A DNA stretch of 64,000 nt, taken from NCBI RefSeq assembly GCF_037975245.1, contig NC_092563.1, forward strand, positions 26,074,960 to 26,138,959, read 5' to 3'. The stretch is from Apostichopus japonicus. Taxonomy: Eukaryota > Echinodermata > Holothuroidea > Aspidochirotida > Stichopodidae. The notes under the pieces are model-generated. The model saw only the letters and a list, made by a program, of their open reading frames with translations, ran no database searches and was not told where the DNA came from. Below are positions 41,201 to 56,200 of the stretch, in pieces; position 1 is the stretch's first letter, and each line of letters begins with the position of its first letter. A program made the position numbers and the translations under genes.

Positions 41201-44200
41201 GTGAACAAACATGTTGAATGGAATCTGAATAAAGATATGGACAAGCTGCCACCACCTTCAGTATTAGTGTTAACATACCTGATGCTTCTTTCCCTCGGAG
41301 GTCATAATCAGAGGTCTATATACTATTTCAAATGGTTTGCTCTGTTGTGGTTCCACGATTACTGCATCTGCACAGCTCCAGTGCTCGCCTTCGATCACTG
41401 GCCTCAGATCCCAACGCATGTTTGTGCGGTTGTGTAAGGTCATGTTCCGAGCATCTTTCACCCGCACGTGGGTGTTGAAGTGGATGATTTCCTTCTGTGG
41501 TTGACATCCAACACACATGCCCGTCAGGACTAACCTTAGTGGTCGACTACCTTCAATGCTGCACTGTAATTTCTGAAAAAATACAACAAGAAACAGCATC
41601 AAACATAAATAGAACGTGAAGAGTCTTTGAATTTTGTCTGAGACAAATTGCTAACATGAAAGCTATGAATATGGAGAAGACAGCCCAGTGACATTTTAAA
41701 TTGAAGCGTAAAGAAACACCCTCATTACGAAATTGCACTTTTCAACCAAATATGAAAAGATTCAAGATGAAAATTGTATAGATGTCGTATTCTTTGTCTC
41801 CATTTTATGTAGTGTATTTTCAATTTCTATCCATTTTGTCTATTTTAATATTCATAGCACCCCATAACAAATATTTAATATGTGCACTATCATATAATAT
41901 TTATAAAGTATCTTTCATGAAATATTGTACTTGAGTAAAAGTAAGGATACAGGTTCAAATAATCTCTCACATCATATCTAATGTCTTGGTTGATGACTGT
42001 AGGATGGAATGCTATCTCCAGCGTGACATTCATACCCGGTGAAATGTAACCCTCGACAGGACTGATGGAAAAGTCTGGACCAAACTTGTCAACATTCCAC
42101 TTGAATCTGTAAGAAATTTAAATGTAGTTGTAAAGTTCCTCAGCTATCTCTGCTAGGGATAGCTAATGCATTACTGAAGTAATGGTAAACACATGATGTT
42201 GCGGCTACTTTAGAGAGTGAACAAATGACACCAACAGTAATTAAAAGTTGAAAACCTGGAAATTGAAATGAAAACTTAAATGGATGGAGGACTATATATG
42301 TACATGAAGGAAATACATTAAATTACTAGCACATTGCCAAGTTACCAGTGAAAGAAATAGATTGCACAGTTTGTTGAAAATCTATTGCTTTGATAGACAC
42401 CTCTTAGCCTAGCAATAGTAGAACTTATTAGTATGATACCTGATTATACTTGTAAAACATATTATTCATATTGTACATATACTGTCCACTTATCATCCAT
42501 ACATTAGACTCTATTTCATAACTATTTTCCAATCCAAAGTAGAGTATTTTTCTCCAAAGATGTTCTATCCAATAGATATGAGGCTTTATTGCCACATAGC
42601 AGCAAGCTGCTGGAGTACAATCATCATAGCAATTATTTCATAACAGTATTACATAGTAATGTAATATTACACCTAACTATTTCCAAACAGCAAGACTACA
42701 AACATAGAAGTATTATTAAACCATTATCCATTTAGTTGTACAGTCTCATCATCTAAAATGGATCAAGTGTTTATGAGAATTGTAGCAATGGTTAAATTAC
42801 TGGTACAATGTATGGCGTGTTATTACAGTACCTTGCTCCAACATCTCCCGTATTGTACATTACAAGCTTCCGTGTGGTACTACTTCTGAGTACCACTGCT
42901 CCAAAAGGAATGGATTCTTGATCCAAGGTAATTTCAATACCCTGGCAGGACCCAGTCACTACAAACAAGGGTTGTGAGAGGCCAGCACACTCTAACATAA
43001 CCTGAAATACAATGGGTGCAAATAAAACCAACTTGTCAAATAAATGTCAAATTGAATACCAATTGTGTGTTTCTAATTCCCAAGACATGTCAAAGGTTGG
43101 TTTCACTTCTTACCTTGGGATTTCTTGCTTCTGCAAAAACATCCAAAATAGGCAATGCAAGAATATAAGTATTCTTTAAAATATGTCATGTTTTCCTTGG
43201 TTTGAAAGAAAAAACACCAATGACAGGTAAATGACATTACAATTTTCCATGTCGTCTGCTATTCTTGTAACAGAGTATTACCAAGTATTATCCAAAAATG
43301 ATGGAAGGTAACTTTCTATATACTGCAGTGAACCCTATGTAGGTGCATCTCTGCTCGCCAATATTTTGGAGATGATCCAAGGAAACATAAAGCGTTTCTA
43401 CTGACACCCGTTCTCAACATATTTTAGCTTACTTACCTCTTCAGTAAACTGAGGGATTCTACTTTTAGGTGTGAAAACCATCTCCAGGTTAGCTCTTCCT
43501 CCTTTTGGTTTCAGATCAATCTGTTCACTTGGAGCAAGTTTAAGTACTGCCGGTAGCTGCTGCAGGAAGGGACTGAGTGGGGTGATGGCGACATTGAAGG
43601 AGAGAGGAGCGGGACTTCTATTGATGATGGGGATGGTACGTTTCACAGTCTGTCCGACCCGCAGGGCACCAAACTTGAGCATTTTGTCTTTAGGATTCTC
43701 AACTTCGACTTTCATTTCAGTCCCTTCTCCAAAAACCTCAAGCTATGGGAAAGAAAGAACGATGTTTTTGACCAATCCATTATTTACATTTATTTTGTCA
43801 GAATATGAAGAAAATCTAATAAACCAACACATCTAGTAATGCATTTAGTGTTATTTTTTTCTCAAGAAAGCAAACAAATACAAATAAGTTTAGAATACTA
43901 ATAAACATACAAGGGTAATCTAAGAGCCCATAATTATTTCCTCATAGGAATAGAGCAAATAAAAATCTTCAGTCTTCAAAGCACCCCTACAGCAATACCT
44001 CTGCCTGTTGACAGTGCAAGATATCTGCATCCCTCGTCCTCAGTCTTAACAGGACACCCTGTGGCTACACCCCCTGCCCACCGATGGTGAATGGTATGTG
44101 CAAGAACCCAAGTAATATTTCTACTCCACACAATACTTAGTCTTGGAAGGACACCAAGACCTTTACAATACGATGTCTTGAGTTTTGAGTACTTCTTAGA

Positions 44201-47200
44201 AAGAACCAACTAATAAGCACACCTGTGATTTAGATAGTCCATTGACCTCAAACACTATGACTTCTTTGTAGCTTTGAGCTTCTCTGGGATAAAAGGTGAT
44301 GTTGACATCTTTACTGTCTCCTGGTTTCAACACGACTGCATCAAAACTGACCTCCAAGTATGCAGTGTTGGTATACATGCAGTCAACACTATGAAGAGAA
44401 TCAAATATTCATATCAGAATATGCATATTCATATATCAAAGAATTATTTAAGGTACTAAGTAGATGAGTTCAGGGTACTTAGTAGTTGAAGTTAGGGTAC
44501 TAAGTATTTTGAGGTACTAAGCAGATGAAGTTGGGGTACAAAGTAGATGAATTTGGGTTGCTAAGTAGATGAATTTGTGGTACTAAGCAGATGAATTTGT
44601 GGTACAAAGTAGATGATTTTGTGGTACTAAATAGATGAATTTTGGTACTAAATAGATGAATTTGTGCTACTAAGTAGATGAATTTGTGGTATTAAGTAGA
44701 TGAATTTGTGGTATTAAGTAGATGAATTTGTGGTACTCATTAGATGAATTTGGGGTACTAGGTAGATGCCTAAATCCTCCAACTTCCAACAAAAAGGCAC
44801 TTTCCCTTCTATTATTTCCTTTTCTAGGGATCACAAGAGACAATATACTAACTACCTTACTAGACAAGAGTCTTGATGAGAAACAGAACTCACCTAATGT
44901 CCTTAGAATCAGTATTAGAAAGAGTGAGTAATGCATGGTGAGGTGGCATGCCCGCTCTGTGAATGAAACACGGCCCAAAGTCATGCTTGTTGAAGGAGAA
45001 ATGAAGTCCTGGGGCTACACCTTGGCCTTGAAGCTTCATGGTATAGGAAGGCCCATTAGAAATCTAGGAGATAAAAATGGAAAAGGCACAATGAAAAGAG
45101 AAAAAATGAAAACATAAACAGCAGCTAAAAAACCCTCATTCATCAGATCAAGATGTGTTATGTGAGGTACAGAGGATGATTCCTCGAGGATTTAAGTTAA
45201 TGTTGAATGTCTGTGTCCTCGGATAATTGAAGATGATGTATGGTCTTCAATGATTGCACTCAAATCTTTCATCTCTATCTTCTGTTCATAGCAAACAAAG
45301 GGGAGAAAAATCTCACTATACCAAAATTAAGCAACTTATATGGTAGGCCAGTAGGGTGCTGAAGCCTAAGGGCCTGCATACCCGATTATTTCAAGGTAAT
45401 GTGTGCCAATGTTCTTTAAATGGGGGGTGGGGGAGGGTTAGCCTTGAATAGTAAGAGCATGTGGTTTATGTTGATCCCTACTTACTTTCAGGTTCAGCTC
45501 CACCCCTTTCAGTGTGACCTTATTGGGTGGTTTGAATGCAAGGACACATCGTTTGCGGTCATTGTGAGGGACAGCTCCATCCTCCGGGGAGATGCTTAAC
45601 ATCTTCAGGAGACGTGGGCTACTTTCATTGAAACTCCACTCAAAGTCAAAGTTGAATTTACCAGTGTTGACGATGAACAAGGAACGAACAGCCTTTTCAT
45701 TGACTTCAACCTAAACAGAATATGAAATTAAAGGATCAAATATTCAACAGAGTGTGTTTAAGCTTACAGTAAGTAATAACCCACCAAATATCATCAAATA
45801 CTGAATAAAGGAGGTGACCCCACCAATCCCTCCCCCTCCCACTGTGTGTTTAAGCTTACAGTAAGTAATAACCCACCAAGTATCATCAAATACTGAATAA
45901 AGGAGGTGACCCCACTGGTCTACCCTCCCACTGTGTGTTTAAGCTTACAGTAAGTAATAACCCACCAAGTATTATCAAATACTGAATAAAGGAGGTGACC
46001 CCACTGGTCTACCCTCCCACTGTGTGTTTAAGCTTACAGTAAGTAATAACCCACCAAGTATCATCAAATACTGAATAAAGGAGGTGACCCCACCAATCCC
46101 TCCCCCTCCCACTGTGTGTTTAAGCTTACAGTAAGTAATAACCCACCAAGTATCATCAAATACTGAATAAAGGAGGTGACCCCACTGGTCTACCCTCCCA
46201 CTGTGTGTTTAAGCTTACAGTAAGTAATAACCCACCAAATATCATCAAATACTGAATAAAGGAGGTGACCCTACCAATCCCTCCCCCTCCCACTGTGTGT
46301 TTAAGCTTACAGTAAGTAATAACCCACCAAGTATCATCAAATACTGAATAAAGGAGGTGACCCCACTGGTCTACCCTCCCACTGTGTGTTTAAGCTTACA
46401 GTAAGTAATAACCCACCAAATATAATCAAATACTAAATAAAGGAGGTGACCACCTACTCCTGAAACCCCCACCCACCCCCCCTCCCCTCCTCATCCCAAC
46501 TTTCCACCCCAATATGTTTTCAGCCTAACTATGTAAGTTTGGGATGTCTCCTGAATGCTGAATGCAACGTCATGACAACCTTACCTCTCCAAATACAATC
46601 TCATTGACACCTCGACGAGTCAGTTCGACCTTTTGACCTCTGGAATCCTCGCATACCAGCATAGCATTCATTGAGTAACCTTCTGCTTTAACATTTAGGA
46701 AGATAGGTTTCGTCTTTCTTCTGATGTTGATGGCAACATTAAAGTTGACCTCTTTTTCCTCATGGGGCTTGAAGGATACATTCAGGGGGATCCTGAGGAA
46801 GGAGTGAAAATATTGCTTTAAAAAAACAACAACAATGAGAATATGAAATATTATACTTGCAAAAGAAATGGTTTAACAGGAAAGTGATGAACCGTAATGT
46901 CATGAAATTCCCACTTTAGGAATCATAAATAATATCTTGAAAAATGTCATTTTACTTTTACCTGAGTAGGACAAAGATGGATACCTCAAGGAAGTATACT
47001 GAAATAAACTGAATCAATTACGTTCAACTAGGTCTTTCACTTACACTGAAGTCTCACAACCAAATAGTATGTAGTATGTACGTATGTATGTTTTTTAGAT
47101 CCTCCTGCAAGCTGGAACTCGCGAAGCTTCATTGGCTTATCAAAGCCGCAAGCTGACCGAAGTCAGTCTCTTAGATTCCATGATTATGAATTGTCAATTG

Positions 47201-50200
47201 TCAACAACTCTGTAACTAGACGACATACATTAACCTTGGACACACAACTAATAGTGGTCAGATAACTATCACAAACATCCATCCTTCAATATTTTCATTA
47301 TCAAGACTGATGGAGTAACTTTTACACTGATATTGTTCAAGAACCCTAAGCCAGTTTGATAGTAACAAAAAACCACCAACTGTTTTAAACTAAGACTTAC
47401 TTTCCATGAGGAGGTATGGAACCTTTCATTGGTGTGACCAGCAGATGTGAGGAAAAGGCCTCAGAATGGCAGGAGTTCTCACTGATTTCAAAGTCAAATG
47501 GTTTGGTCTCATTGTTGATAAGGTAGACAGATTCTTCAGCAGTATTTCCAAGAAGCAGTGACTTAAAGTTGATGTGAGAGCGATCTGTGGAGACCGCTGG
47601 TTCGTGGGTATCGCCGACTAACAGGAAGGGGACAGAGATGTTGTGCTCTGGAATAGTGAACCTCCAGAAAGACTCATGGATGCCAAGCTTAGTTGGAATA
47701 AATCGGAATCCAATCTGTGAAGATTTGGGAATGTGTTAAACATCACTATGATGATTCTGTCAGGGCATGGTAGGAGTTTTGACTGAATACAAATATTAAC
47801 TGCTATAACTTAGAGTGGAGGTAGAAGGGGGGGGGAGGGGAAGGGCTACAACTCACTGGAGAATGTTTGCTCAAATACATTTGAACCTGACCCTAACTAC
47901 TAATAAATGATAATCTATACTTTTCCAGTTGTTGGAGAGCTCAATCAAACCACAATAATTACCCCTTGTACAGAAAGACATATCTTCTTCAAATGGAAGA
48001 CTTGCATAGTGCAAATAAAGAATTAAAGAGAGTAGCAAATGTTCCTCCAAAATATTACCTCTGTTTTTTTGCCTGACATGATTTCTCCTTGAGGGGTCAG
48101 ACAATGGAATGGAGATGGGTCCTTGGGGTCCACCTCATCCTCACATGTCCACATTAAGGTGTAAGGCGAGTTAGTAGGGTTGAACATGAAGAAATGTCTC
48201 TGATTGCATACTTCCACTCCAATACTCTGAAACTCGATTACTCTGGTATTAGGGTCCAGGGTAGCACCGGGTGGAGCACCCCCTGGTCCCTTCAATTCAG
48301 GGTTACGTCTAGAGCCAGTGATGTAATCCGAGTCTTCCAATTCAAAATGGCAGTATGGCATGACACTCTTAGCCCTCACAGATAAAACAGGACCTTGCTT
48401 GCCTTCTTCTAAGTTAGGTATCCTGGGTTAAAAAATAAAAAGCAAAATATTCACTGACATCACTCATGGCAAGATATTTTACTGAGAGATGTGAACTCCA
48501 CCTGTCTTGAGTGCTAGTCAAGCATGAGTCTGAATTAAAGGCAGCTGTTAACAATGACTGGTACAGCTTTGGTTATATATACATAAATATATATCTATAA
48601 ATATTTATATATATCCGCATATAAAGCGGCGGCCCAGGTTCAAATCCCGCTGGAGGCTGGAAGTTTTTCACTGTTCTGGATTTTCCAACTCACTACGATT
48701 TCTTCTATATATAAACATATATATATACATATATAAATACATATATATATATCTATATATACCATATGTACCCTTGGGATAGTCATGTTTATCAAATACA
48801 ATACTTTTATTATGATACCTGTGGTACTATCACAGCATAAATGAAGTCATTGCATGAAACTCACATAAAATAATTCATAAATTATGTGATGAATTGAGAT
48901 ACAGATATTATGCTATGAAATGGTGATTATACATTGTGAGGTGGCAGGGTTTTATTGATTTATTGATTGATTTCTAACATTACCAATACATCACTGACAT
49001 AAGCAGCTATATCTACAAGTATCTGAGACATTACTTTGAGGATTAGGCCCACTCTAGTACCCACCTGCAGATAAGCCTGGCTTCATAATCTCTGACATCC
49101 AGGGGAGAGAACTTGATGGTAAAGTTCTGCTTCTTTCCACTAGGGATGGAGCCAACATCAGGTTCGATGGTGAATGGGAATTCCTCGGCCGCAGAGGCAG
49201 TGCTTGCTCTTGATGGCAGTCTCATCTGATCACCATCTGCAAAGCTGACAGACTTCCTCTGTCCTGGTCCTTCATCCTCCATCACAACCTGCCAGTTGAA
49301 TGGTAACTGGAGGCTTCCTTTGTTAGTCAGTTGAAATCTTTACAAAAGTTTAAAAAAAAAAGAATAAAGAGACCTCAAGGGTATATTGTAAATGTATGCA
49401 TATTAATGTATGCATATTCATTTGCATCTAGTATATTACATGCATATTCATTTGATGTCAATAATGATCATATATACTTATTTACAACAATGAGATTAAG
49501 TAATCAATGTTATGCAGTGAACAGCTGATAGCTCAGCAAGAGCATGCAAGAGAGAATTGGTTGTACTCTCACTGCAGTTACACAGATAGTAGGGGACGCT
49601 GCCATGTACACTAACATAATTCAAAACACAACCAATCACACCCCTGGAATCTGGAGCTGAAATGTTACTTCGTCCTTAAGTATCACTTGTTCGCAGTGAG
49701 CAATTACTGCATCACATTAGCCCCCCATCACCCTCCATCACTTTTGACCTCCATCTCTGATAAATGCCAGCTCTGTGAATTATTACATACTAGCTACTGT
49801 ATAAAAATCCATACCAGCATGAGATATATCTTATACAACATGGAGTACCGGTATGTAACTGGGATATTGACTAACAAAAGTGAACAGCAACAAAGAGAAA
49901 TTGTACAAAATCATGCTATGTGTTACTTACACAAACACTCTGGTTTGGAACATGAGGGTATCTCTGAAGTGGACGGACTCAGTTTTACATTTGAATTTAC
50001 AGTAATCTGCATTTGCACTGACCCTGAGGTCAATTACTCTGCTGGACTCTTCCATTACTGTATGGGGAGGCTCTGGTTCAGTCTCAATCACCTAATAAAT
50101 AATAGGAGTTATAATAGGAATGTTAATGACACACAGTGAAATTCAACTGTGTTATCACCAAAATTGGCTCTAGACAAAAGTGACTGGACAAATAGAAAAT

Positions 50201-53200
50201 GAAAATTAAAGGTGAAAACATATTTCTGGTACAACTGGAGAAAGCTTTGCACGTATCAGTGCTAATTATTCATTGTTTATGACTTGAACCTGTCCTAATT
50301 ATTCATTGTTTATGGCTTTAACCTATCATAATTATTCATTGTTTATGACTTTAACCTATTGTAATCGTCCATTGTTTATGACTTAAACCTATTGTACGAT
50401 AAAAAGACAGAAAGATGAAGGAACTGCTCCCATCTAAGTAGAGAACTAAGTAGGAAACCTAAGTATGCAAGAAGTAGTACATATAGAACATACCATATGA
50501 TATAAAAAATGAAAACTAAAGAAAATTATAATAAAATACCTTGCCAAGCAATCATCCTCTGAAAATTTCATAACCAAACAAGTAGTAGTCTTTTTGAAGT
50601 TTCTATTTAGTTAATTTAGTTTTGACTGAAATAAAACCCTTGTTCATAGATTTTCTGATCAAGTTATGATCTAATATTGATCACATTCTGTACCTTCCAA
50701 TGCAAGAATCCTGACCTGATCTAGTTCCATCCTACCTTTGTCTTGGCTGGTCTTGGTGTTTCTATCTGTATTTCTTTCTTCTTCTTCATCTCTTCTTCGG
50801 CCTTCTCTTTCTCCAGGGCTTCTGCTGCTGCAGCAGCGGCTGCAGCCGCCGCAGCGGCTTGACCGGTGGACGTGCCCTTCTTGTGCTCCCTATCTCTCTT
50901 GCCTTCTTTCTCTTTCTCTTTCCCTTCGTTTGATTTTGGACGTCCAGACAGATCTGCCGATGTAGTAGCTCGTTGGACCACCGGGGGTATGTCCACCCAG
51001 TTAACGATCCTCAGACGGTCATCCCAATCATTGACCTTAAGAATATCAGACAAGTATTGCAAACGTCAATTGCAGAAGTCTTCTCGGATCTTTGTTACAG
51101 ATATCTTTGGACTTTTACAGGACAAATAAGACCATCTACTTGAAGTTGTCATAAACCACATAATCATAAACACTCTTGCTATATGAGGAAACAGGAGTGA
51201 GAGGGGGAGGGGGGGGGGGGGTGATGAGATTTAAAATGTTATTCAAAATTTGTCAATTGTACTAATAAATAGATAAAACCTTTGAACCAATGAGCCATAA
51301 AAACACATGTTTTTTTTCAATTAAGAGTAAACATTCCAGTTAATTTATTGATATTTTTGTATGTCAGATCGAGATGAAACTAAAACTTCAGTAAAGTATA
51401 AAATAACAATAATAGTAGGTATTCTGGATAGCTAATTGACGCTGATATAATTAATCACAGCATTGATTGATCGAGGGATATCACATTGCTTATAAATCAA
51501 AAGGTCAAAATGCTTACAAAAACACAGCCCGAGGGCCTAATTCTAGCTTGAATTATGCACAAATTCTCCTTACCTGGTCTACTGGCTTATCGAATGAGAT
51601 CTTGGATACTTTGCAACCAATGGACTCTTGGTTTAAATTCTTAGAAGCGTTGGTTTTAAAGGTCACTGTGATATCTTTAGCACACCCTGCATGCAGATGT
51701 CCAACTGCCGGAGAAAACTTTAACTGGTCAAAACTCTCTGGCCACTGGAATCTGATAGCATCGACCTCACTGTGGTTTGTGATCGCAAAGATCAAGCTCT
51801 TTTCTTCACCGACATGACAGTCACCGAATTCAATCAGGTTAGAAGGTACGGCTGTGAATATTAGAGAAAGCATTGTTAGTGAAAAAATATCACAAACTGA
51901 CAAAACCTGTCTACGAGATATTGATATCAAAAATATGTCGTACGGACGGAATTAACAATAATTCAGTATAGTGACCTACTTCAAACAAGTACTTGCTTTA
52001 ATCGATGCATATGAATAATTCTTGGGCTTTAAGGCAGTCATTGAACAGAAAGAAACAACTGCAAAGGCATATTTTGTGACTTTTAACTTCACTCATTGTG
52101 GACAGTTAGTTTCATTATATTAGCTCACATTAAGATTCAACATTTGCACAAAATGATTTGTTTTAGTTGTGTTGGGGAGTCCTTCATTCCAACTATCTCT
52201 ACCATATTAGGAAAAGTTACACTGTTTGAAAGCTTTGATCTATTTTTCTTCTGGATGTTGGATGTTGCTTTACCTGCTACATCCTCTTCTTCCAATAGCA
52301 TCTCCATAGTCTCATCTTTAAAGAGCACAGGGATGTTGTCCAGGGTGATGTCGTCTTGGTAACCTTCTCCAATGATCTGGATCATTCTGTCCTCATATTG
52401 ATTATCAGCTACCGATATCTTGATTGCTGCTTGAGCCTGTTCGGTGGTCTTGGGAGTAAAGACCATCTGGAAATGAGCATCCTCTCCAACGCCTATAATC
52501 AGTGAGGCTGTATGTGGATGTCTGTTAGAGTCTGCTTCTTTACACAAGAAAAATAATGCAAGGAAACCTTCAAAATATCAGTAATTAAGACGCAAACAAA
52601 CAATCAATCAAACTCTCTAGGTGTACAGAAAACATTTGAATTTGAATTTACTGTCCACAATCGGAAATTCGGCTTACACAGGTCGTAAACGAAGAAAAGA
52701 AAAGAAAAAAAGAAAAGCAATAGTATAAGTATCAATAGACTGAAATACACATACAGTAATACAAACAAATATAAGAAAATTATCTTCCCATTGTGTAATA
52801 GTGGTTGCCATGCATTCAACTATGCCAGTATTAGGTGTATTAAGTTTATACTTTGTACGGTCTACTACAATTAATATTGTGTGTCGTACACTGGCATGTT
52901 GAGAAGATCATGCGTACTTACCATTGTTATTACCCACAGATGGGTGGGGGTATATCAGTTTAGTGTTTCCTGTTGACTGGAGCTTAAAGTAACCATGATC
53001 ATCCATCAAATCAACAGATACCTGAAATAAAACAAAATCTTGTAAGTAATGTCTCAGAGAAACAAAAGGAACACTTGCAGCATGAAATAGCAAATTACTG
53101 AAGTATAGAACATCAATCTCACCATAAGAAGTATAAGCCTCACATCATGGTAACAAAATACATTGAAATGAAAGCTAGGCATGTGACACTATCACACTTT

Positions 53201-56200
53201 GAACTTTGAAGATATGAATACCATGAGGGTGAAATATTACAATAGCTATCAAACAGAATGCTTGGGGTGTGTGTATGAAGGTATCATTGTGATTCTCTTA
53301 GTATCGTCATGAAGGTTCGGTGAGGCCCACCCCCATAACTACACACACTGCCTTTGAGAGGGGAAGAAACATACCTTGCTTGGTAAAGTACCATCATTCT
53401 TCAGGCACAGGGGTAATGTCTGTGATCTACCAAGTAAGATCCTGCTGAAAAGTAACAGTGGTACTCCCTTCTTGTTTTTCAGAGCCGGCTTGGTGATTGC
53501 TACCCTAGGAAGGTTACCTTCTCCTTGGACCTCAAAGCAAAGCATTCTAGATTTAGCTTGGGGCCCTGTCAGTCCTTCCACTTGCACCTCGAAAGAACCC
53601 ACATAGGTCTGTGAGTCATAAATAATAGGAAATGAACAAGGTAAGAATTAAGAAGTGACAGTTATCTGTATGTGAATAGTACAGTAGCAGGTACTTTAGG
53701 AAGTGAAATCAAAGGGCATGACAGTTTCCTTCTCAATCACATACTATTATTTTACTGGTTATTTAAACAAGACAGAAAGTCAGACGACCCAGCTGCAACT
53801 CAAACAACACTTGTTATACCTATCGGATGATTCTGACAATGGGGGTATGTTCTTGATTTGAATCCAGTATGTATGTATGTATGTATTTTTAGATCCTCCG
53901 GCAGGAACTTGCGAAGAAGCCATCATTGGCTTATCAAAGCCGCAAGCTGACCGAAGTCAGTCTCTTACATTCATATTTAACGTCCATGATTATGAATTGT
54001 CAACAACTCTGTAACTGGACGACATACATTAATCTTGGAGTGACTCGAACCGGGGACCTTATGATTGGAAGGCACCGGCGTTAACCACTGAGCTAACACC
54101 CCTATTAAGTAGTATTCATTTATCTGCATTGACGACACACCCCTGCCCTCTTTACCCCAACCAAAAAGTAGTCCAGTGATAAGAGTTATGTTTGAAAGCA
54201 AACTGCAATTCCCCCTCTGTTTAAAAGGACTTATTATTTGCTTTGCACAACGGCGCATAATTACACACATGTATAAGAGATAAAAGGAAGACTGAATTTT
54301 TTTGGCACAGGATTACTCTATTAGGTTACTAGTTAATGACACTTAGAATGTTTACTGCACTGTACCTACCTGCATGGAGGGTGGCGAGAATGTCACTGTA
54401 GCATAAACATGACCATGAGCAGGAATGGAGGCTCTGGGTGGATCCACCTCAAATATATCTTGTAGCTTAGAAGATGGTTTAGATGAAGCCATCTTACAGT
54501 TTATGACAACATCACACACAACCTGTACATGAGAACAAAATATAAAACGATTTGAAGTTATCTACTTACATAGTTTATCTTTCCATGACTGTTGTCTGCA
54601 TAAGTAGTACTTATTATTTACTCATCTCTATTATGAACATCACAATCTCTGCTGTTTCTTACTTCGGGGCTTAAGTCCAGTCTTTCATACAACCTCATCT
54701 ACTCGCAAATTGTTTGAAATGTCACGAGGAAAGGTAAATTTCATCTTTATCGTAGTAACTTAAACCTGCGAATGCGATAGCATGTGATGAACTCAACGTT
54801 GGCTTAAATCAGATTACATCTTCTCAAATTAAGTCCCTGCCTCTGATGATAGACAGTCATGATTGGCTTGCAATGAATAAACTGACATCTTAGGAGATCA
54901 TGCTCACCTTCTGAATGTTAGATATCTTGAACCTTGCCTTAGCTTTCCTCCCGACCAGAACATGACCGAAGATGAAACGGTTCTCATCCTCTCCAAAGAC
55001 TCCCCCGCCTCCGAGTTCCAGATGATGGCTGTTGAGGAAGACACTGAGGTTCTTGACCACTCTGTGCTCCTCAAAGATGGCTCCGAGGTCAGTCAAGTTG
55101 ATGCTTGGTATACAAGCCTCAGCAAGGAGCTTGTAAGGGATGCCCTGAGGCTGGTCAGCAGGATCTCTATCTGTGATCTCAATGGCAAGGTCCTAACAGT
55201 TCCAACGAAACAAGAAAAGAGTTTTATGTAGAGTGAAGAAGAGCTGCCTCTTTCACTGCTTGAGATGAGCTTCTTAGTATTATATTTGTGAGGGTTCAAT
55301 TTATTACTGGTGAATCTGTAGCCATATTTAGCCCTAACTCAAGTCTCGTGGTACATACAGTATGGTCAAGAAGCAATTACACCTGATGATTTTAAAGATG
55401 TTACAAATGATGTAATATTGCAATAACAGCTTAAATGTCACAACAGTGTTACGTAAAAACGAAGCAAAAGAACCCATGTGAGGAGGGAGTAAGAAGGAAA
55501 ACAAAGAGGATGCAATATCTTACCTCATCACCCTTGCTGATGGCGTCAGGAAGACAGTCAACCTGTACTACTGCCTGATTCCCAGGAGAAACCACCGCAT
55601 AGGCAGGATAGACGGTGAACATACCAAGCTGAAGTCTGGTCTGGCTGCCTCCTCCACCACCACCTCCCCCTCCTCCTCCACCTTCTTGTCTATGGTAAGA
55701 AATAAACCAAAGGTCAGTATCATCTTTGACTATCATCTTTAATGTATTGTTTCCTACACAGACATTTTATAGGCTTAAAACCTAGCCTTTGTCCATTTTA
55801 GAAGATTGAAATCACATGGGAAATTTCTTTTGGAATCTTTGTGCATGTGCTTGCTATTTGAACCCTTTTTGGGTTTATCCAGATGAGAGATAATTGTGGG
55901 ATTAAAGGATTCCAGATCAGGATGACAAGTTGAAGAGCTATATGTCCTACTCATTCATCATTAGCCAATTAGTAATAAACACAGTCTGTTAGTTGTCCAG
56001 TGTTACAATTAACTGGGTGTAATAGTACCAATGAATAACTTCTGAGTAGGTACTGCAACAATCACCAGTAATCACCTCACTTTAGGTACATTAATTTACA
56101 GATAAACTTGCCAAAGTTATTCTTACAAGTGAAAAAGAGAAAATTATTACAATTTATTTTTAATTGCTTTCTATACATACAGTGATTATTTGTCCTTGTA

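Noticed and set aside
54034-54104. Functional tRNA gene
   Set aside because: Box A and box B are present, but the sequence continues into a SINE body and (ATAC)n tail, and the stems are imperfect.
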